The notes under the pieces were generated by a model, which saw only the letters and a program-made list of their open reading frames with translations, ran no database searches and was not told where the DNA came from. Positions 22,559 to 31,966 of a DNA stretch of 33,615 nucleotides are shown piece after piece (the stretch's first letter is position 1; each line of letters begins with the position of its first letter). This DNA comes from Bacilli bacterium (lineage in GTDB: Bacteria > Bacillota_I > Bacilli_A > RF39 > UBA660). The stretch spans positions 1 through 33,615 of the forward strand of contig JAFOMI010000039.1 of the NCBI GenBank assembly GCA_017418945.1, in the 5' to 3' direction. The position numbers and the translations under genes were made by a program.

Positions 22559-24511
22559 ATGTTTAAATTAGTTTCTAAATATAAACCTGGTGGAGATCAA
22601 GGTGAAGCAATTAAAAAATTAGTTGATGGAATAGAATCGGGTAAAAAAGAACAAGTATTACTTGGAGCAACAGGAACAGGTAAAACATTTACTATTGCTA
22701 ATGTAATAGAAAAGGTTAATAAACCAACTTTAGTACTTGCACATAATAAAACTTTAGCTGGACAATTATATTCTGAATTAAAAGAATTATTTCCCGAAAA
22801 TAGAGTTGAATACTTTGTTTCTTATTATGATTATTATCAACCAGAAGCATATGTACCATCATCAGATACATACATTGAAAAAGATGCATCTATTAATGAT
22901 GAAATAGATGAATTACGTCATTCTGCTACTTCATCATTAATATCAAGAGATGATGTTATAGTAGTAGCGTCAGTTTCATGCATTTATGGTCTTGGTGAAA
23001 AAGAAGAATATGAAAAAAATTCTTTAACTTTAAGAGTAGGAGAAAATTTAGAAAAGAATGAAATACTAAAAAAATTAGTAGATATGCTTTATGAAAGAAA
23101 TGATATGGATTTAGTACGTGGTACTTTTAGATCTAGAGGAGATTCAATAGAAGTAGTTCCAGCATATTCAAAGACTAAAGGATATAGAATAGATTTGTTT
23201 GGTGATGAGATAGAAGCATTAATTGAATTTGATACTTTAACAGGAAAAGTAATTGAAAAGAAAAAAACAATTACAATATTTGCGGCATCTCACTTTGTTA
23301 CTAGTGAAGATAAATTAAAAATGGCTTGTAAAAGTATTAGAGAAGAATTAAATAATAGATTAATGGAATTAAAAAAAGAGAATAAGCTACTTGAATATCA
23401 AAGGTTAAATGAAAGAACTAATTATGATTTAGAATTACTTGAAGAAACAGGTTTTTGTAAAGGAATTGAGAATTATTCTAGACATATAACATTTAGAAAA
23501 GAAGGAGAAGCACCTCCTACACTTATAGATTTTTTTCCAAAAGATTTTCTTTTGGTGGTAGATGAATCTCATGTAACACTTCCACAAGTTCGTGCAATGT
23601 ATAATGGTGATAGAATGAGAAAATCAGTACTTGTTGAGTATGGATTTAGATTACCAAGTGCTTTAGATAATAGACCACTTAAGTTTGATGAATTTAATGA
23701 AAAAATAAATCAAGCTATTTATGTATCTGCAACTCCTGGTGATTATGAACTTGAAAGAGTTAATAATGAAGTTGTAGAACAAATTATAAGACCAACTGGA
23801 TTACTTGATCCAACTATTGAAGTTAGAAAAACAGAAGGTCAAATAGATGACTTAATATATGAAATAAAAGAAAGAATTAAGAAAAATGAAAGAACTCTTA
23901 TTACTACACTTACAATTCGTATGAGTGAAGAGTTAACTAATTATTTAAAGAGTGCAGATATTAAAGTTGCATATTTACATAATGAAGTTAAAACCTTAGA
24001 AAGACTTGAAATTGTACATGATTTAAGAGCGGGTAAATATGATTGCGTTGTTGGAGTAAACTTACTTAGAGAAGGTATTGATATACCAGAAGTATCTTTA
24101 ATCGCAATATTAGATGCAGATAAGCAAGGATTCTTAAGAAGTACAAGGTCTTTAATACAAACTATAGGAAGAGCAGCTAGAAATGCTAATGGTAGTGTTA
24201 TAATGTATGCAGATACTATATCTGATTCTATGGAAGAAGCAATTAAAGAAACATATAGAAGAAGAGAAATACAAGAAGAATATAATAAAGAACATAATAT
24301 AGTACCTAAAACAATTATTAAACCAATACAAGATATTGTTAAGAATAAAGATAAATCTATTAGTGATAGATCTAATGTAACTATGACTAAAAAAGATAAA
24401 GATAAATTAATAAAAGAATTAGAAAAAGAAATGATGGATGCAGCAAGAGAACTTGATTTTGAAAGAGCAACAGAACTTAGAGATGCATTATTTGAATTAA
24501 GAAGTCAATAG
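22559..24511 (+). CDS. uvrB: Excinuclease ABC subunit B
   Basis: The damage-verifying helicase-like subunit of nucleotide excision repair, loaded on DNA by UvrA and partner of UvrC. The 650 residues include the Walker A motif GATGTGKT (36-43), the beta-hairpin [39 protein letters not shown], the DEAD-type box [33 protein letters not shown] and QTIGRAARN, and a C-terminal UVR domain ([32 protein letters not shown]) that contacts UvrC. I start at the ATG after GGAAGGGG; an ATG 24 bases upstream lacks a ribosome site. uvrA lies 1.5 kb downstream, but a lipoprotein gene sits between. Confidence 0.97.
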   Translation: MFKLVSKYKPGGDQGEAIKKLVDGIESGKKEQVLLGATGTGKTFTIANVIEKVNKPTLVLAHNKTLAGQLYSELKELFPENRVEYFVSYYDYYQPEAYVPSSDTYIEKDASINDEIDELRHSATSSLISRDDVIVVASVSCIYGLGEKEEYEKNSLTLRVGENLEKNEILKKLVDMLYERNDMDLVRGTFRSRGDSIEVVPAYSKTKGYRIDLFGDEIEALIEFDTLTGKVIEKKKTITIFAASHFVTSEDKLKMACKSIREELNNRLMELKKENKLLEYQRLNERTNYDLELLEETGFCKGIENYSRHITFRKEGEAPPTLIDFFPKDFLLVVDESHVTLPQVRAMYNGDRMRKSVLVEYGFRLPSALDNRPLKFDEFNEKINQAIYVSATPGDYELERVNNEVVEQIIRPTGLLDPTIEVRKTEGQIDDLIYEIKERIKKNERTLITTLTIRMSEELTNYLKSADIKVAYLHNEVKTLERLEIVHDLRAGKYDCVVGVNLLREGIDIPEVSLIAILDADKQGFLRSTRSLIQTIGRAARNANGSVIMYADTISDSMEEAIKETYRRREIQEEYNKEHNIVPKTIIKPIQDIVKNKDKSISDRSNVTMTKKDKDKLIKELEKEMMDAARELDFERATELRDALFELRSQ

Positions 24512-24514
24512 AAT

Positions 24515-24542
24515 TTGACAAATATAAAAAAAGTGATATTAT
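24515..24542 (+). promoter_or_regulatory. Promoter of the transglutaminase-like lipoprotein gene
   Basis: TTGACA (24515-24520), 16-base spacer, TG-A-TATTAT (24534-24542), starting right after the uvrB stop codon. One of the stronger promoters in the window. Confidence 0.85.
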
Positions 24543-24567
24543 ATCAAGCAACAAAAGAGGGCAATTT

Positions 24568-25923
24568 ATGAAAAGAAATATTAAAAAAAGAGTATTAATA
24601 GGAATATTACCAATTTTTCTATTAACAGGATGCAATAAAAATAATAATAATGAACAAATTAAAATGGATTCAACAAAAGTTACTTCAACAGATGCAAATG
24701 ATGAAGTAATGAAGAATTGTATGAAATTTGATTTTTATAGTTCTATTTATACAGCTAATAATAATGAATATGATGTAAATAAGAAAGATACTGATATTGT
24801 TGAAATACCAGAAGATTATAGACTTAGTGTATTATATTACTTAGGTAAAAATAAAGAAGATAAAGTTACTGTTGGTGATTTAAAAAAAATGACTAGTTTA
24901 TATATAGCAGTTACAGATCAAGATTTATCTTGGTTAAATTATTGTAGTAATTTAAAAGAACTAGAACTTATTTTTGCTTATAAAATAGATTCTGCAAAAA
25001 ATATAGAAGTTTTACCATCGTTAAATCATTTGGTTATCAATAATTTAACACCTAATCCAATAGAATTAAGTAATGAATCATTTGACTTTGTTTATAATGT
25101 TGATAATTTAGAATTAAGTGGAAGTATTATTTATAGCGCTAAAGATTTAGAAAAAAAAGGAGTAAAAAATTTATCAGTTATTGGTAATATTTTTAATACT
25201 GTTAACTATAAGGATTTATGCTTCTTAGATAAATTAGATGTTGATGTTACAGATTATTCACCATATGATACTGCAATATATTTTACTAAAGAAGATCAAG
25301 ATTATTTAATTAAAAATGGTGTAGAAGTAAATGTTGGAAGTAAAGTTCAAGAAATAGATAAGAAATTAGAAGAAATAAATAAATCTATTGATATTAAAGA
25401 AACTGATTCTGATAGAGAAAAATATGAGAAAATAGTAATTTATATTATAAAAAAATTACATTACCCAAAGAATCCTGAAAATCTTTCAGGTTATTATGAA
25501 GGTGGTAATTTATATTCTGCTCTAGAAGGTGATGGAGAAGCAATCTGCGGTAACTATTCTTCACTTGTACAAGCACTTTGCGTTAGAAATAATATAGAAA
25601 CTTATACTGCAATAAGTAAAGATCATGTTTGGAATATTGTTAATATTGATAACGCTTATTATTATTCTGATATAACAAATATGGATTATCAGTTATATTG
25701 CCCTGTTAATGGAACAAAGAATTTGTCATGTGAAGAATATATTAATGGACATGGAATAGATAAAAATGTTAGATATTTCTTATTTAATGAACTTGATTGT
25801 TCTGAACAAACAAGTGTCCCAATATATTTACCAGAAGAATATAAAAAATATGAAGATAAAGAAGCTATTAAATATTTAAAACTAGAAAAAAATACAAATA
25901 CAGATGTAGAAGAAAAAAAATAA
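24568..25923 (+). CDS. Lipoprotein with leucine-rich-repeat-like and transglutaminase-like domains
   Basis: A 451-residue surface lipoprotein. The signal sequence ends in the lipobox LLTGC with C22 as the lipidated cysteine, in keeping with lgt elsewhere in the window. Residues 100-215 have an irregular leucine-rich pattern (LKELELIFAYKI, LNHLVINNL, VDNLELSGS). Residues 285-380 resemble a transglutaminase/cysteine protease core: C327 in GEAICGNYSSLVQALC, H353 in KDHVWNIV and D368 in YYYSDITNMD form a plausible Cys-His-Asp triad. The likely place is the outer face of the membrane; the reaction (cross-linking or peptide cleavage) is not known. Strong own promoter and terminator. Its position between uvrB and uvrA is odd. 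Confidence 0.82.
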   Translation: MKRNIKKRVLIGILPIFLLTGCNKNNNNEQIKMDSTKVTSTDANDEVMKNCMKFDFYSSIYTANNNEYDVNKKDTDIVEIPEDYRLSVLYYLGKNKEDKVTVGDLKKMTSLYIAVTDQDLSWLNYCSNLKELELIFAYKIDSAKNIEVLPSLNHLVINNLTPNPIELSNESFDFVYNVDNLELSGSIIYSAKDLEKKGVKNLSVIGNIFNTVNYKDLCFLDKLDVDVTDYSPYDTAIYFTKEDQDYLIKNGVEVNVGSKVQEIDKKLEEINKSIDIKETDSDREKYEKIVIYIIKKLHYPKNPENLSGYYEGGNLYSALEGDGEAICGNYSSLVQALCVRNNIETYTAISKDHVWNIVNIDNAYYYSDITNMDYQLYCPVNGTKNLSCEEYINGHGIDKNVRYFLFNELDCSEQTSVPIYLPEEYKKYEDKEAIKYLKLEKNTNTDVEEKK

Positions 25924-25949
25924 TATAGCGTGTTCGCTATATTTTTTTT
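25922..25949 (+). terminator. Terminator after the lipoprotein gene
   Basis: ATATAGCG, loop TGTT, CGCTATAT and T-run. Confidence 0.9.
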
Positions 25950-25956
25950 ATAAATT

Positions 25957-25965
25957 TGGTATAAT
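25957..25965 (+). promoter_or_regulatory. Extended -10 promoter of uvrA
   Basis: TG-G-TATAAT, 23 bases before the ATG at 25989. An in-frame ATG at 25971 lies at the expected RNA start and is unlikely to be used. No LexA-type operator is recognised. Confidence 0.7.
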
Positions 25966-25988
25966 AACTAATGTTTGGAAGTGATTTT

Positions 25989-28802
25989 ATGAATGATAAA
26001 ATAATTATTAGAGGAGCAAGAGAAAATAACCTTAAAAATATTAATATTGATTTACCTAAGAATAAGTTAATTGTTATGACTGGAGTATCTGGTTCAGGTA
26101 AATCTTCTTTAGCGTTTGATACTATTTATGCTGAAGGACAAAGAAGATATGTCGAAAGTCTTAGTAGTTATGCAAGACAATTTTTAGGAGTGTCTGAAAA
26201 ACCAGATGTAGATTCTATTGAAGGGCTTAGTCCAGCGATTAGTATTGATCAAAAGACTACTAATAATAATCCAAGATCTACAGTAGGAACAGTTACTGAA
26301 ATCTATGATTATTTAAGATTATTATTCGCAAGAATAGGTGTTCCATATTGTCCTAATCATAATATTCCAATTACTAGTCAAACTATAGAAGAAATGACAA
26401 ATAAAGTTCTTTCTTTAGATGAAGGAACTAAGATTATGATTTTATCTCCAGTAATTCATGGAGAAAAAGGTACCCATCAAGATTTATTTGATAATTTAAG
26501 AAAAGATGGATATATAAGAGTAAAAGTAAATGATGAAATTAAAGATTTATCTGAAGATATAGTTTTAGAAAAAAATAAAAAATCTAATATAGATGTTATT
26601 GTTGATAGATTAGTTATAAAACAAGATATTAGAAGTAGATTATATGAAGCATTAGAAACTGCTACTAAATTATCTGGTGGAAAAGTTGTTATAGATGTAA
26701 TTGGTGGAAATGAAATAGTTTTATCAGAAAACTTCGCATGTCCTTACTGTGATTATTCACTTCCAGAACTTGAACCTAGAATATTTAGTTTTAACGCACC
26801 ATATGGCGCATGTCCATCTTGTAAAGGACTTGGATATAAAGAAAAGATAGATCCAGATTTAATAATTCCAGATAAAGAAAAAAGTTTAAATGAAGGATGT
26901 ATTGTTCCTTATAAAAACATGGATGATGATAATATTATCATTCAAAAATTAGGTATTTTATGTGATAAGTATAAAATAGATATGAATAAACCTTTCTCTA
27001 AGTTAACTAAAAAAGAAAAAGATATTATTCTTAATGGTAATGGCGAAATTATTCATTATAATTTTAAAACTAGAAGTGGTAATACAATGGATAATTTTGA
27101 AGAAAATGTAGGAGTGCTTTCGTATTTAGAAAGAAGATATAAAGAAACTACAAGTGAATTTATAAGAGATTGGTTATCAGGATATATGATTGAATCCACT
27201 TGTGAAGTATGTCATGGTTCTAGACTTCAAGAACATGTATTAAATATATATATTAAAAAGAAAAATATAGATGATTTATGTAAGATGAGTATTAAAGATT
27301 TATATGAATTTATAAATAATTTAAAACTTACTAAAGAGGAAGAAGAAATAAGTAAGTTACTTGTTAAAGACATAAAAGATAGATTAAGTTTCTTAATAAA
27401 TGTTGGTCTTGATTATTTATCTTTAGGAAGATCTGCATCATCACTTTCTGGTGGTGAAAGTCAAAGAATAAGATTAGCAACTCAAATAGGATCTAGACTA
27501 TCTGGTATTCTTTATGTACTTGATGAACCAAGTATAGGTTTACATCAAAGGGATAATGAAAGATTAATTAATTCACTTCTTCAAATGAGAGATTTAGGAA
27601 ATACTTTAATAGTAGTAGAACATGATACTGATACTATGCTTGCGGCTGATTATTTAGTAGATATAGGACCAGAAGCTGGTGTTAATGGTGGTTATGTAAT
27701 GGCAGAAGGAACTCCAAAAGAAGTTATGGATAATCCTAATTCGTTAACGGGTAAATATTTAAAAGGTATAGAAAAAATAGAAACTCCTAAAACTAGAAGA
27801 AAAGGAAATAAATTATATTTAGAAGTTAAAGGAGCATCTGAAAATAACTTAAAGAATATTGATGTTAAATTTCCATTAGGCAAGTTTATATGTGTTACTG
27901 GAGTATCTGGTTCAGGTAAAAGTACTTTAGTTAATGAAATATTATATAAAACTTTAAGAAATAATTTATATAAAGCAAAAGAAAGACCTGGTAAATGTAA
28001 AAAGGTATTAGGAATAGAAAATATAGATAAAGTTATTAATATATCTCAAGATCCAATAGGAAAAAGTCCAAGAAGTAATCCTGCGACTTATGTTGGAGTA
28101 TTTGATGATATTAGAGATGTATTTGCGGGAACTAAAGAAGCTAAAATAAGAGGATATGAAAAAGGAAGATTTTCATTTAATGTTAAGGGTGGAAGATGTG
28201 AAGCTTGTTATGGTGATGGAGTTAAGAAAATTGAAATGCACTTTTTACCAGACGTTTATGTTCCTTGTGAAGCATGTAATGGAACTAGATATAATAGTGA
28301 AACTCTTCAAATTAAATATAAAGGAAAGAATATATCTGAAGTTTTAAATATGACTGTAGATGAAGCATTAGAGTTCTTTGAAAATATACCTAAAGTAAAG
28401 AATAAATTACAAATAATGAAAGATGTAGGTATAGGTTATATTAAACTTGGACAAAGTGCTACTACATTATCTGGTGGAGAAGCTGCTAGAGTAAAACTTG
28501 CAAAAGAATTACAAAAGAAACCTACTGGTAAGAGTTTATTTATATTAGATGAACCAACTACTGGATTACATACTCATGATATTAAAAAATTATTAATTAT
28601 TTTAAATAGAATAGTTGATAATGGTGATACAGTTTTAGTAATTGAACATAATTTAGATGTAATAAAAATGGCTGATCATATCATAGATTTAGGACCAGAA
28701 GGTGGAGATGGTGGAGGAAATATTGTATTTACCGGAACACCAGAAAGCATTATACAAGATAGTGTTAGTTATACTGGTAAATTTTTAAAAGGAATTTTAT
28801 AA
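25989..28802 (+). CDS. uvrA: Excinuclease ABC subunit A
   Basis: The damage-recognition ATPase of nucleotide excision repair, 937 residues, standard length. It has two ABC modules: Walker A GVSGSGKS (32-39) with signature [14 protein letters not shown] and [13 protein letters not shown] in the first; [15 protein letters not shown], signature [12 protein letters not shown] and LDEPTTGLH in the second. Zinc modules are seen in [14 protein letters not shown] with [16 protein letters not shown], and CEACYGDG with [19 protein letters not shown] lies before the chosen ATG. It is a separate unit from uvrB, with its own promoter and terminator, but the two proteins act together. Confidence 0.98.
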   Translation: MNDKIIIRGARENNLKNINIDLPKNKLIVMTGVSGSGKSSLAFDTIYAEGQRRYVESLSSYARQFLGVSEKPDVDSIEGLSPAISIDQKTTNNNPRSTVGTVTEIYDYLRLLFARIGVPYCPNHNIPITSQTIEEMTNKVLSLDEGTKIMILSPVIHGEKGTHQDLFDNLRKDGYIRVKVNDEIKDLSEDIVLEKNKKSNIDVIVDRLVIKQDIRSRLYEALETATKLSGGKVVIDVIGGNEIVLSENFACPYCDYSLPELEPRIFSFNAPYGACPSCKGLGYKEKIDPDLIIPDKEKSLNEGCIVPYKNMDDDNIIIQKLGILCDKYKIDMNKPFSKLTKKEKDIILNGNGEIIHYNFKTRSGNTMDNFEENVGVLSYLERRYKETTSEFIRDWLSGYMIESTCEVCHGSRLQEHVLNIYIKKKNIDDLCKMSIKDLYEFINNLKLTKEEEEISKLLVKDIKDRLSFLINVGLDYLSLGRSASSLSGGESQRIRLATQIGSRLSGILYVLDEPSIGLHQRDNERLINSLLQMRDLGNTLIVVEHDTDTMLAADYLVDIGPEAGVNGGYVMAEGTPKEVMDNPNSLTGKYLKGIEKIETPKTRRKGNKLYLEVKGASENNLKNIDVKFPLGKFICVTGVSGSGKSTLVNEILYKTLRNNLYKAKERPGKCKKVLGIENIDKVINISQDPIGKSPRSNPATYVGVFDDIRDVFAGTKEAKIRGYEKGRFSFNVKGGRCEACYGDGVKKIEMHFLPDVYVPCEACNGTRYNSETLQIKYKGKNISEVLNMTVDEALEFFENIPKVKNKLQIMKDVGIGYIKLGQSATTLSGGEAARVKLAKELQKKPTGKSLFILDEPTTGLHTHDIKKLLIILNRIVDNGDTVLVIEHNLDVIKMADHIIDLGPEGGDGGGNIVFTGTPESIIQDSVSYTGKFLKGIL

Positions 28803-28816
28803 AAATTCCTTTTTAT
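28787..28816 (+). terminator. Terminator after uvrA
   Basis: GGAATTTT, loop ATA, AAAATTCC and T-run; overlaps the stop codon. Confidence 0.85.
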
Positions 28817-28829
28817 TTTTTTATTTTAA

Positions 28830-28838
28830 TGATATAAT
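28830..28838 (+). promoter_or_regulatory. Extended -10 promoter of the yvlD-lgt-whiA operon
   Basis: TG-A-TATAAT, 21 bases before the ATG at 28860; ribosome site GAAGGAAG follows. Confidence 0.7.
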
Positions 28839-28859
28839 TTCATAGAAGGAAGATAAAAA

Positions 28860-29252
28860 ATGAAGACAAATTTATTTAACAATTTTTTAGATTGGATTAT
28901 TAAAATATCTGGTTATTCATTAACATTATATTTAGTAGATACAATATTTAATGCATTTGAAGTAGACAATATAATTTATTATTTTATTGCTTCTGCATTA
29001 ATATCAATTTTAAATAAAACAATAAAACCTATAGTATTTAAATTAACATTACCAATTACAGGATTAACTTTTGGTTTATTCTATTTTGTAGTTAATTTCT
29101 TGATGCTTGAAATAGTAGATTTTGTCTTAGGAAGACATTTTGATATTTATGGATTATTCTGGGGTATTTTTATAGCGTTTGTTATTAGTGTTATTAATTT
29201 CTTTATTGAAGAAATAATAGTAAATCCACTTATAAGGAGCTGCGAAAAATGA
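28860..29252 (+). CDS. YvlD-like membrane protein (phage holin 4 superfamily)
   Basis: A 130-residue protein with four hydrophobic helices. The family marker is the central LNKTIKPIVFKLTLPITGLTFGLFYFVVNFLMLEIVDFVLG, as in Bacillus YvlD and the Phage_holin_4_2 group. The family name does not imply lysis; the molecular role of chromosomal members is not established. The C-terminal helix ends in a polar tail. Its stop codon overlaps the start of lgt by four bases (ATGA), so translation is coupled. In Bacillus yvlD lies next to hprK and lgt; hprK is absent here, which leaves yvlD and lgt joined. Confidence 0.85.
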   Translation: MKTNLFNNFLDWIIKISGYSLTLYLVDTIFNAFEVDNIIYYFIASALISILNKTIKPIVFKLTLPITGLTFGLFYFVVNFLMLEIVDFVLGRHFDIYGLFWGIFIAFVISVINFFIEEIIVNPLIRSCEK

Positions 29253-30010
29253 TTAATTCTTTTAGTTTAGGTAATATAGTAATTCATTTTTATTCACTAT
29301 GTATATTACTTGGAGTAATGTTTGCGTATTTAGTTATTACTAAAGAAGCAAAAAGAAAGGGTATAAGTGAAGATTTAATATTTAATATAATATTTTATGG
29401 TCTATTAATAGGAATAATAGGCGCAAGACTATATTATGTAATATTTAATTTTAATTATTATAGAAATGATTTACTTGAAATATTTAGAATATGGAATGGT
29501 GGACTTGCTATTCATGGCGGAATAATATTTGGTTTTATATTTGTATATCTTTATACTAAAAAGAAAAATTTAGAATTTATAAAATTAACTGATATTATTG
29601 TTCCAGGAGTTATACTTGCACAAAGTATTGGTAGATGGGGTAATTTCTTTAATCAAGAAGCTTATGGTTCGTTAGTATCAAAAGAATTACTTGAAAAACT
29701 ATTAATTCCTAAATTTATAATTAATGGAATGTATATAAATAATAATTATTATTTACCAACTTTTTATATAGAAAGTATACTTTGTCTTATGGGTTTTATA
29801 ATCATGATGATTATTAGAAAAAAGAATTTAAAAAAAGGTACTATTACAGCATTTTATTTAATTTGGTATGGAATAATTAGATCAATAATAGAAATATTTA
29901 GAACAGATAGTTTAATGTTATTTAATTTAAAAGCAGCAATTATAGTATCAATATTATGTATTGTTATAGGAATAGTAATACTAATTGTTAATAGAAATAA
30001 TAAGGAGTGA
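29249..30010 (+). CDS. lgt: Prolipoprotein diacylglyceryl transferase
   Basis: Transfers a diacylglyceryl group from phosphatidylglycerol to the lipobox cysteine of prolipoproteins, in the cytoplasmic membrane. The 253 residues contain seven or so membrane helices and the family landmarks: IIGARLYYVIF near 57-66, NGGLAIHGGI with H89, and the signature GRWGNFFNQEAYG at 128-140 with the essential Arg and Asn; Y and R residues in WYGIIRSIIEIFRTD follow near the C-terminus. AAGGAGCTG precedes the ATG, which overlaps the yvlD stop. Its likely clients include the lipoprotein between uvrB and uvrA. whiA follows after four bases. Confidence 0.96.
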   Translation: MINSFSLGNIVIHFYSLCILLGVMFAYLVITKEAKRKGISEDLIFNIIFYGLLIGIIGARLYYVIFNFNYYRNDLLEIFRIWNGGLAIHGGIIFGFIFVYLYTKKKNLEFIKLTDIIVPGVILAQSIGRWGNFFNQEAYGSLVSKELLEKLLIPKFIINGMYINNNYYLPTFYIESILCLMGFIIMMIIRKKNLKKGTITAFYLIWYGIIRSIIEIFRTDSLMLFNLKAAIIVSILCIVIGIVILIVNRNNKE

Positions 30011-30014
30011 TAAT

Positions 30015-30956
30015 ATGACATTTTCTGGAAAAATAAAAGAAGAAGTATCTAAAATAGATGTTGATAAAATAGAAGCAATATCAGAATTATCAGGTATCTT
30101 ATGTACTAGTGCGGATATTAAGTTATATTCAATAAAAGTGCAAACTGAAAATTTAAATGCTGCTAATAGAATATTTAATATAGTTAAAAATATATATGAT
30201 GTTACAAGTAATATTACAGTTAAAAAGAATTATAACTTTAAGAAAAATGAAATATATATTATTGAAATAAAAAAGAATGTTCCTGAAATTATTAAAGATA
30301 TTGGTTTAATTGGAGAAACAGGTTTTAGAATAACTGAAATACCTAATGAAGAAATAATCGCAGATGATAATTTAAAGAGTGCGTTTATAAGAGGATGCTT
30401 TTTAATAAGTGGTTCTGTTAATGACCCAAAAACTAGTAGATATCACCTAGAGATAATTATTAATAATTTAAAAGAAGCTGAATTCTTAAATAGTGCTATT
30501 AATAGTTATGGATTAAATTCAAAGATATTAAGAAGAAAAAAGGGTTATATGGTATATATTAAAGAATCTGAAAAAATAAGTGATTTCCTTAAAATGATAA
30601 AAGCATTTAATGGAGTTATGTACTTTGAAGATATTAGAATATATAGAGAAAAAGTTAATATGAATAATAGAATTAATAATTGTGAACAAGCAAATGTTGA
30701 AAAATCATTAGCATCTTCAAATAAACAAATAAAAGATATTGAATATATTAAAGAAAAAGATGCTTATGATTTATTAGATGATAAAATTAAAGAAGTAGCA
30801 AATTATAGAATTAAATATCCAGATAGTTCTTTAATAGAATTAAGTCAAATTATTTCTTTAGAAACAAATAATAAAATTACTAAATCATGTGTTAATCATA
30901 GATTAAGAAAAATAAAAGATTTAGCGGATAAACTAAGAGAAAAAGAAAACGATTAG
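30015..30956 (+). CDS. whiA: DNA-binding regulator WhiA
   Basis: A conserved Gram-positive regulator tied to cell division and chromosome segregation. The 313 residues match WhiA: an N-terminal MTFSGKIKEEVSKI start, the LAGLIDADG-type half with FIRGCFLISGSVNDPKTSRYHLEI, and the C-terminal helix-turn-helix with SLIELSQIISLE and the hallmark KSCVNHRLRKIKDLADKLR. Start chosen at the ATG behind AAGGAGTGAT; an upstream ATG at 29985 lies within lgt and has no ribosome site. The usual neighbours rapZ (yvcJ) and yvcK are not present here; instead it is the last gene of yvlD-lgt-whiA. Confidence 0.96.
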   Translation: MTFSGKIKEEVSKIDVDKIEAISELSGILCTSADIKLYSIKVQTENLNAANRIFNIVKNIYDVTSNITVKKNYNFKKNEIYIIEIKKNVPEIIKDIGLIGETGFRITEIPNEEIIADDNLKSAFIRGCFLISGSVNDPKTSRYHLEIIINNLKEAEFLNSAINSYGLNSKILRRKKGYMVYIKESEKISDFLKMIKAFNGVMYFEDIRIYREKVNMNNRINNCEQANVEKSLASSNKQIKDIEYIKEKDAYDLLDDKIKEVANYRIKYPDSSLIELSQIISLETNNKITKSCVNHRLRKIKDLADKLREKEND

Positions 30957-30973
30957 TTTGTTATATAAATAAT

Positions 30974-30995
30974 AAAGACTTTAAGTCTTTTTTTA
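30974..30995 (+). terminator. Terminator after whiA
   Basis: AAAGAC, loop TTTAA, GTCTTT and T-run. Confidence 0.85.
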
Positions 30996-30999
30996 TTTG

Positions 31000-31008
31000 T
31001 GTTATAAT
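31000..31008 (+). promoter_or_regulatory. Extended -10 promoter of the abi-htrA operon
   Basis: TG-T-TATAAT, 18 bases before the ATG at 31027, directly after the whiA terminator. Confidence 0.7.
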
Positions 31009-31026
31009 TTATTATAGGGTGAATAT

Positions 31027-31953
31027 ATGAATAAAAAGGAATTTAGAACATTAGATGAACAAGTAGAAATATTAAGAAATAAGAATCTTATAATTAATAA
31101 TGAAGAAGAAGTTAAAGACATATTATTAAGAGAGAATTATTTTTTTATAAGTGGTTATAGATACTTATTCTATAATGAAAATAGAAAATTTATTCAGGGA
31201 ACAACTTTTGAAGAATTATACGCAGCATTTTTATTTGATAGAAATTTAAGAAATGTATTGTTTAAAAATTTATTAGTAGTAGAGAATAATATTAAAAGTA
31301 TAATTTCATATCAATTAAGTAAGAAATATGGTTATAAAGAAAAGGATTATTTAGATCCTAAGAATTTCACCCAAGATATAAAAGAGAGTAGAAGAGTTGA
31401 AGATGTATTAAATAAAATGAGAAGGCAGATAAGAATAAATGGTGAAAAACATACTGCGACTTTTCATTATATGACTAAATATAAATATGTTCCTTTATGG
31501 ATATTAGTTAAAGTAATATCATTTGGTTTAATAAATGAATTATTTGGTATATTAAAGGAAGAAGATAAAGAAGAAATAGCAAGATTATATAATATAGATA
31601 AAGATACTTTAAAAGTATATATACAATTATTATCTAATTATAGAAATTTATGCGCACATGAAGATATGGTATATGATCATAGAACTCAAACATTTATTAA
31701 TGATACAATTTATCATGAAAAGCTAAATTTAAAAAAAGATGAATATGATGTATATACTAATGGTAAAAATGATTTATTTGCAATAGTAATAATATTTAAA
31801 CAAATGCTTCAAAAAGAAAGATTTAAAGATTTTATGAAAGAAATAAATGCAGCATTTGATATATTTGATAATAGTGTTGATATTATTACTGTGGAAAAAT
31901 TAAAAGAAAGAATGGGATTTCCAGAGAATTATATGAGTATTATAAATATGTAG
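31027..31953 (+). CDS. Abi_2 (AbiD/AbiF-like) family protein with HEPN motif
   Basis: 308 residues of the Abi_2 family, named for phage abortive infection. Family landmarks: LDEQVEILRNKNLII, LRENYFFISGYRYLFY near residues 34-49, the FLFDRNLRNVLFKNLLVVENNIKSIISY core, YVPLWILVKVISFGLINELF, and the HEPN-type R-x4-H motif as R206-NLCA-H211 in SNYRNLCAHEDMVYD. HEPN proteins with this motif are often RNases, so an RNA-cleaving role in defence or stress is plausible but inferred. It is the first gene of an operon: the htrA gene follows after 13 bases. The ribosome site is weak (ATAGGGTG). No antitoxin-like gene is adjacent. Confidence 0.85.
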   Translation: MNKKEFRTLDEQVEILRNKNLIINNEEEVKDILLRENYFFISGYRYLFYNENRKFIQGTTFEELYAAFLFDRNLRNVLFKNLLVVENNIKSIISYQLSKKYGYKEKDYLDPKNFTQDIKESRRVEDVLNKMRRQIRINGEKHTATFHYMTKYKYVPLWILVKVISFGLINELFGILKEEDKEEIARLYNIDKDTLKVYIQLLSNYRNLCAHEDMVYDHRTQTFINDTIYHEKLNLKKDEYDVYTNGKNDLFAIVIIFKQMLQKERFKDFMKEINAAFDIFDNSVDIITVEKLKERMGFPENYMSIINM

Positions 31954-31966
31954 GAGATGATATAAA

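Noticed and set aside
27692-28347. Frames inside uvrA at 27692-27883 (-) and 28156-28347 (+)
   Set aside because: Shadows of the uvrA reading frame.
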